The position numbers and the translations under genes were made by a program. A DNA stretch of 52,705 nucleotides from Saccoglossus kowalevskii. Its lineage: Eukaryota; Hemichordata; Enteropneusta; Harrimaniidae. The first letter of the stretch is position 1, and each line of letters begins with the position of its first letter. Shown here piece by piece: positions 51,808 to 52,705 of this stretch. Location of the stretch: NCBI RefSeq assembly GCF_000003605.2, contig NW_003107089.1:894959-947663 (forward strand). The letters are read 5' to 3'. Under the pieces are notes generated by a model. That model worked only from the letters and a program-made list of their open reading frames with translations. It ran no database searches and was not told the DNA's origin.

Positions 51808-52705
51808 ATGCAGTTTAGGTTTATTTTAAAGCAATGTAATTGGTGCAGAAGGACTTTACATTATAATACTGCCAGTAGTTCAGATCGTCTTCACCTTTCA
51901 TCAATGCAATTGTTGCAGGTGATATTCACTTTGCAGCAATGCATTTCACACAAATGGCCTTCACCATACATCAATTCAATTGCTGCAGGTGATATTCACT
52001 TTGCAGCAATGCAATTTGTTCAGATGGTCTTCACCTTACATCAATGCAATTGTGGCAGGTGATATTCACTTTGCAGCAATGCATTTCACACAAATGGCCG
52101 TCACCATACATCAATTCAATTGCTGCAGGTGATATTCACTTTGCAGCAATGCAATTTGTTCAGATGGTCTTCACCTTACATCAATGCAATTGTGGCAGGT
52201 GATATTCACTTTGCTGCAATGCAATTCGTACGAATGGTCTTCATTTTACAAAAATGATATTCATAGAGATGGTCTTCACCTTCCTCTCCCAGATTTAAGT
52301 AACGCTGGTTTATTTTGATTGATGTTTCTGTAGCGTAGTTTTTTTTAACAGGGTGGAGCTGCTAACCTTATACCAAACCCTCCTCCTCTCTCAACTGGGC
52401 TTGGGTCCAGCTATGGCGGCGATGGTCTTCACCTTACATCAATGCAATTGTTGCAGGTGATATTCACTTTGCAGCAATGCAATTCGTACAGATAGTCTTC
52501 ACCTTACATCAATGCAATTGTTGCAGGTGATATTCACTTTGCAGCAATGCAATTTGTACAGATGGTCTTCACCATTACATCAATGCAATTGTTGCAGGTG
52601 ATATTCACTTTGCAGCAATGCAATTCGTACAGATAGTCTTCACCTTACATCAATGCAATTGTTGCAGGTGATATTCACTTTGCAGCAATGCAATTCGTAC
52701 AGATA
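51808..52705. repeat. 70-bp minisatellite with 140-bp dimers, running off the window end
   Basis: The unit reads CTTCACCTTACATCAATGCA, ATTGTTGCAG, GTGATATTCACTTTGCAGCA, ATGCAATTCGTACAGATGGT. The left-most units (51808-51890) are decayed. At 51900-52200 two unit types alternate (GCATTTCACACAAATGGCC versus GCAATTTGTTCAGATGGTC), forming a 140-bp dimer; after the insert at 52281 the units are nearly uniform single 70-mers. Each unit can fold into a hairpin: TGTTGCA-G-GTGA-TAT-TCAC-TT-TGCAGCA. As 70 is not a multiple of three, open frames across it are artefacts. Confidence 0.96.
52281..52420. mobile_element. 140-bp foreign insert in the 70-bp array, probable transposon fragment
   Basis: Unrelated to the array unit and bounded on both sides by the 13-bp word GATGGTCTTCACC (52268-52280 and 52421-52433), which is also part of the unit. 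Contents include TAACGCTGGTTTATTTTGAT, a T8 run, GGTGGAGCTGCTAACCTTAT and GGTCCAGCTATGGCGGC. GC content and texture differ from the array. It is exactly 140 bp, twice the unit length. Its look suggests a dispersed retroelement remnant, but I cannot assign a family and see no open frame. Confidence 0.45.

Overview
This window looks like non-coding DNA from an animal nuclear genome. It is AT-rich (roughly 60-62% A+T by eye) and has no long open reading frame in 52.7 kb. The longest open frames are about 135 codons, and many open only at TTG or GTG, which is close to what chance gives at this composition. It carries long TTTA, AT and TTTG microsatellites and three large minisatellites. CpG dinucleotides are not obviously depleted, which argues against a vertebrate and fits a marine invertebrate such as an echinoderm, hemichordate, mollusc or brachiopod. 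I cannot name the species. I saw no tRNA, rRNA, snRNA, known microRNA, CRISPR array, intact transposon or recognisable protein domain.

Layout. 1-12.4 kb: unique AT-rich DNA with a 148-bp TTTA array (4405-4552), a TATAG array (5381-5433), one 56-codon small ORF with good start context (3412-3582), a weak candidate exon (6789-6928), a CCAAT-box cluster (about 7.3 kb) and copy 1 of a sharply bounded 204-bp repeat (9914-10117). 12.5-13.0 kb: a CpG-dense 19-bp/38-bp minisatellite. 14.0-14.6 kb: an (AT)26 tract and a second TTTA array. 16.3 kb: copy A of a dispersed repeat family. 17.5-20.5 kb: a 75-76-bp minisatellite of about 40 units. 25.2-25.5 kb: a cluster of five inverted repeats in about 250 bp that ends in ten T residues; this is the most unusual local structure I found. 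27.95 and 34.7 kb: copies B and C of the dispersed family. 37.9-38.8 kb: a coding-like open frame, two back-to-back hairpins, a C12 run and the inverted copy 2 of the 204-bp repeat. 42.2 kb: a 121-bp tandem duplication. 44.06 kb: a 26-bp purine/pyrimidine alternating tract. 51.8 kb to the end: a 70-bp minisatellite with 140-bp dimers, interrupted by a 140-bp foreign-looking insert.

Throughout the window, palindromic E-boxes (CACGTG, at least 27 by hand count), full CRE sites (TGACGTCA, five) and POU octamers (ATGCAAAT, ten) seem more frequent than base composition predicts. Together with the absence of genes, this suggests an intergenic or intronic regulatory landscape; that is inference. No gene network can be described, because no gene is supported with confidence.
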